Assembly: GCA_016721925.1 (NCBI GenBank)
Contig: JADKHE010000002.1
Span: 1 to 64,000, forward strand
Length of the DNA stretch: 64,000 nucleotides
From: Candidatus Skiveiella danica
GTDB taxonomy: Bacteria; Pseudomonadota; Gammaproteobacteria; Burkholderiales; Burkholderiaceae_C
Direction of reading: 5' to 3'
Shown: positions 61,348-64,000 of the stretch, piece by piece
Position numbering within the stretch: the first letter of the stretch is position 1
Layout: each line of letters begins with the position of its first letter
Program-made: the position numbers and the translations under genes
Notes under the pieces: generated by a model
Database searches by the model: none
Told to the model about the DNA's origin: nothing
Seen by the model: the letters and a program-made list of their open reading frames with translations, nothing else

Positions 61348-61405
61348 TGTTGATAGCTGAATGTGACCATTCGACGCTGGGAAATGGCAAGAAAGATTCA
61401 AAATT
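61348..61405 (+). repeat. Dispersed GACGCTGGG repeat, copy 6
   Basis: TTGATAGCTGAATGTGACCA, TTCGACGCTGGG, AAATGGC and an A-rich tail. CCATT and AATGG can pair around the core. It lies between ureA and ureB, ending five bases before the ureA stop codon. Confidence 0.85.
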
Positions 61406-61409
61406 TGGC

Positions 61410-61712
61410 TCAGAGGATCGGCTGGTGCACCGTCACAAGCTTGGTGCCGTCCGGAAACGTGGCCTCGACCTGGATGTCGGGGATCATCTCGGGCACGCCG
61501 TCCATCACGTCGGCGCGGGTCAGCACGGTGCGGCCTTCGCTCATGAGCTGGGCCACGGTCTTGCCATCGCGCGCGCCCTCCATCACGGCGGCGCTGATCA
61601 GCGCCAGGGCCTCGGGGTAGTTCAGCTTCAGGCCGCGCGCCTTGCGCCGTTCCGCCAGCAGGGCGGCCGTGAAGATCAGCAGCTTGTCTTTTTCACGAGG
61701 AGTCAGTTCCAT
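61410..61712 (-). CDS. ureA: Urease subunit gamma
   Basis: A 100-residue structural subunit. MELTPREKDKLLIFTAALLA and KARGLKLNYPEALALIS are the family signature, and DVMDGVPEMIPDIQVEATF follows. It is the first gene of the leftward urease cluster. ureD, which often precedes ureA, is absent here. Confidence 0.98.
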   Translation of the reverse strand: MELTPREKDKLLIFTAALLAERRKARGLKLNYPEALALISAAVMEGARDGKTVAQLMSEGRTVLTRADVMDGVPEMIPDIQVEATFPDGTKLVTVHQPIL

Positions 61713-62110
61713 GTCGTTTCACTCAATACTTTGATGGACCCGCTCGTGCAGCCGCAGATGCCGGCCGAACGCGGGGTGTGAGTTCCATGATGGGTCGAAG
61801 CAGGCGGTGAGCACAGGGAGAAGGCGCTCATTGTGATGCAACTTGCATGCCGGTGCGCGCCCTGATGAACGATTCGGGTGCATGCGGGCAGCAAAGGGCT
61901 GAGTTGTTCCCGGCTCGACAGGCGTGCGCTTTGCTTTGGTGCGTGGAATAAGCTCCAGGATGGTGCACGGGCGCCCATCTGTCGTCTCCGAAAAGGAATG
62001 CAGCCGGTGACAGGGAGTTGGCACGGTGCTTGCGAAGCAGGGTTCAGCGGCTTGATCGCAGGCTGCCCAACCTTACTGGCCGACCCACTCTTTCACTCTG
62101 GAGAATCACC
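61713..62110. promoter_or_regulatory. Divergent control region between ureA and urtA
   Basis: About 400 bases with no convincing gene. It contains a sigma-54 promoter match for urtA, two TGGTGC half-sites of the NtrC type (61937-61942 and 61961-61966), and a 13-base palindrome ATGCAAcTTGCAT (61836-61848). A promoter for ureA must also lie here but is not obvious. Confidence 0.6.
62018..62033 (+). promoter_or_regulatory. Sigma-54 promoter upstream of urtA
   Basis: TTGGCACGGTGCTTGC matches the consensus TGGCAC-N5-TTGC exactly, with GG at -24 and GC at -12. The predicted start of transcription is near 62044, about 67 bases before the urtA ATG. Confidence 0.8.
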
Positions 62111-63388
62111 ATGAATCGTCGAGGACATCTCAAGACCATCGCTGCCGCCGCTGCCGTGGCAGCGGGCGCACTGACCTTCGCCACCCAAGCCCAGGCACAA
62201 GCCAAGGACACCATCAAGGTGGGCGTGCTGCACAGCCTGTCCGGCACCATGGCCATCTCTGAAACGGTGTTGAAGGACACGGTGCTGATGGCCATTGACG
62301 ACATCAACGCCAAGGGCGGCCTGCTGGGCAAGAAGCTCGAGGCCGTCGTGGTGGATCCAGCCTCCAACTGGCCGCTGTTCGCCGAAAAGACCAAGCAGCT
62401 GCTGGGCCAGGACAAGGTTGCCGTCATCTTCGGTTGCTGGACGTCCGTGTCGCGCAAGTCGGTGCTGCCGGTGGTGGAAGAAATGAACGGCCTGCTGTTC
62501 TACCCTGTTCAGTACGAGGGTGAAGAGCTGTCCAAGAACGTGTTCTACACCGGTGCCGCGCCCAACCAGCAGGCCATTCCGGCCGTGGACTACCTGATGA
62601 GCAAGGCCGGCGGCGGCGCCAAGCGCTGGGTGCTGCTGGGCACCGACTACGTGTACCCCCGCACCACCAACAAGATCCTGCGCGCCTACCTCAAGAGCAA
62701 GGGCGTGAAGGACAGCGACATCGACGAGAAGTACACCCCGTTCGGCCACAGCGATTACCAGACCATCGTGGCCGACATCAAGAAGTTCTCTGCCGGTGGC
62801 AAGACCGCTGTGGTGTCCACCATCAACGGTGACTCCAACGTGCCGTTCTACAAGGAACTGGGCAACGCCGGCCTGAAGGCCAAGGACGTGCCGGTGGTGG
62901 CCTTCAGCGTGGGTGAGGAAGAGCTGCGCGGCGTGGACACCAAGCCGCTGGTGGGCCACCTGGCGGCCTGGAACTACTTCATGTCGATCAAGAGCCCGGC
63001 CAACGATGCCTTCATCAAGCAGTGGAGCGCCTACGCCAAGGCCAAGAAGATTCCGGGTCACATGGACAAGCCGCTGACCAACGATCCGATGGAGGCCACC
63101 TGGATCGGTTTCAACATGTGGGCCCAGGCCGTGAAGAAGGCCAACTCCACCGACGTGGACAAGGTGATCGCCGCCATGGCCGGCCAGACCTTCAATGCGC
63201 CCAGCGGCATCGTGAGCAAGATGGACGAGAAGAACCACCACCTGCACAAGTCGGTGTTCATTGGCGAGATCAAGGCCGACGGCCAGTTCAACGTGGTCTG
63301 GAAGACACCCGGCCCGGTGAAGGCCAAGCCATGGTCGCCGTACATCGAAGGCAACGACAAGAAGCCTGACGAGCCGGCCAAGAAGTAA
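62111..63388 (+). CDS. urtA: Urea ABC transporter substrate-binding protein
   Basis: A 425-residue periplasmic binding protein of the branched-chain amino acid/urea type. The signal peptide is MNRRGHLKTIAAAAAVAAGA and the mature protein begins after AQAQA. VGVLHSLSGTMAISE, VVVDPASNWPLFAEK, FGCWTSVSRKSVLPV and FYPVQYEGEE are the UrtA signature segments. Together with the divergent urease genes it makes a urea import-hydrolysis unit, probably induced under nitrogen limitation through the sigma-54 promoter. Confidence 0.96.
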   Translation: MNRRGHLKTIAAAAAVAAGALTFATQAQAQAKDTIKVGVLHSLSGTMAISETVLKDTVLMAIDDINAKGGLLGKKLEAVVVDPASNWPLFAEKTKQLLGQDKVAVIFGCWTSVSRKSVLPVVEEMNGLLFYPVQYEGEELSKNVFYTGAAPNQQAIPAVDYLMSKAGGGAKRWVLLGTDYVYPRTTNKILRAYLKSKGVKDSDIDEKYTPFGHSDYQTIVADIKKFSAGGKTAVVSTINGDSNVPFYKELGNAGLKAKDVPVVAFSVGEEELRGVDTKPLVGHLAAWNYFMSIKSPANDAFIKQWSAYAKAKKIPGHMDKPLTNDPMEATWIGFNMWAQAVKKANSTDVDKVIAAMAGQTFNAPSGIVSKMDEKNHHLHKSVFIGEIKADGQFNVVWKTPGPVKAKPWSPYIEGNDKKPDEPAKK

Positions 63389-63458
63389 GCACCTCGCGCG
63401 CGTCCGATGGGGGGAGGGCGCAGGCCTTTCCCCCTTTTCTTTTTCTGAGTGGGCCACC

Positions 63459-64000
63459 ATGCACCGACTCCGCCTCTTTCGACTGTTTCACGTGCTGATC
63501 TGCCTCGGCCTCTGGTCCGGCGCCGTGCAGGCGCTGACCGCCTCTGAAGCCAGCGCCATTGCCGTGGGCGAAACCGACGCCCGTCTTGAGGCCCTCGCCA
63601 AGGCGGTTGCCACAGCCGATGACCGCACCGCCGCATTCATCCAGGCATTGGCTGATGATGCGGTCAAGGTGTCCGGCGGCCGAGTCTTCATCGTGCGTGA
63701 TGGCAAGGGGGTGGATCCCCTGACCGGTCTGGGCATCGCCGTGCCGGCCGATGCCGAGGACGTGGTCAGCAACAACCGGATGCGCGGTGAGCTGGACAAC
63801 GCGATGGCTGCGCTCAAGCTGTTCAGCAAGGATGACAAGCTGCGCCTGCAGGGCGTCAAGGCCCTGCTCAAGGAGCCGGACGAAGCCCGTCTGCCGCTGG
63901 TGGAAAAGGCGCTGGCCGCCGAGAAGGACGAGACCATTCGCACGCAGCTGGAACTGGCCCGTGCGGCCGCGTTGCTGGGCAGCAGCGACAAAGACCGTCG
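63459..64000 (+). CDS. urtB: Urea ABC transporter permease UrtB (5' part)
   Basis: The frame stays open from the ATG at 63459 to the end of the window. It encodes a signal peptide (MHRLRLFRLFHVLICLGLW, then SGAVQALTA) and the periplasmic N-terminal domain characteristic of UrtB, with DRTAAFIQALADDAVKVSG, VFIVRDGKGVDPLTG and DVVSNNRMRGELDNAMAAL. The membrane domain lies beyond the window. It follows urtA by 70 bases in the same direction. Confidence 0.92.
   Translation, partial: MHRLRLFRLFHVLICLGLWSGAVQALTASEASAIAVGETDARLEALAKAVATADDRTAAFIQALADDAVKVSGGRVFIVRDGKGVDPLTGLGIAVPADAEDVVSNNRMRGELDNAMAALKLFSKDDKLRLQGVKALLKEPDEARLPLVEKALAAEKDETIRTQLELARAAALLGSSDKDR

Noticed and set aside
63389..63450. 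Terminator between urtA and urtB
   Set aside because: The G-rich and C/T-rich runs near 63407-63445 pair only imperfectly, and cotranscription of urtAB is expected.

Overview
The window is GC-rich chromosomal DNA of a betaproteobacterium, most likely Burkholderiales, family Comamonadaceae. This rests on gene order (pth-rplY-prs-tRNAGln-ispE-lolB-TPR, mutM-GTPase-mutY, yicC-gmk-rpoZ-spoT, kinase-PP2C-rph-rdgB-hemW, urease genes beside urt) and on the protein sequences; no species call is possible.
Layout. 1-6.6 kb: MFS transporter, orphan LuxR-type response regulator, trpS with an extra C-terminal domain, site-2 protease, YrdC/Sua5-like protein, PHP phosphoesterase and, divergently, a histidine phosphatase. 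6.6-13.3 kb: a leftward operon for a dipeptide/oligopeptide-type ABC importer (two permeases, two ATPases, binding protein) ending in an amidase. 13.5-27.9 kb: housekeeping block (ferredoxin, pth, rplY, prs, tRNA-Gln, ispE, lolB, TPR protein; then mutM, a dynamin-like GTPase, mutY, rapZ, recN, nadK, hrcA).
28.0-36.85 kb: a genomic island in the 3' end of tRNA-Met, bounded by a perfect 36-bp direct repeat. It holds small proteins of unknown function, a WYL regulator, an AT-richer cassette of small membrane, zinc-ribbon and EF-hand/glycine-zipper proteins, an XRE regulator, an IS3-family remnant and a frameshifted, truncated tyrosine integrase. This is the accessory part of the window and the best place to look for something new.
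36.88-46.5 kb: tRNA-Arg, greB, spoT, rpoZ, gmk, yicC, a Ser/Thr kinase overlapping a PP2C phosphatase, rph, rdgB, hemW. 46.6-50.3 kb: zinc/manganese-type ABC permease and binding protein (no ATPase gene), a porin-like outer-membrane protein and a small His/Cys-containing protein. 50.3-57.1 kb: DODA-type dioxygenase-like protein, pirin, a frameshifted Lnt-like gene, a proline-rich membrane protein, an SGNH hydrolase, tRNA-Ser. 57.1-64 kb: ureABCEFG leftward and, divergently from a strong sigma-54 promoter match, urtA and the start of urtB (urea uptake), so urea import and hydrolysis sit together.
A dispersed repeat of about 60 bp with a GACGCTGGG core occurs at least six times between genes, and possibly once inside ureF.
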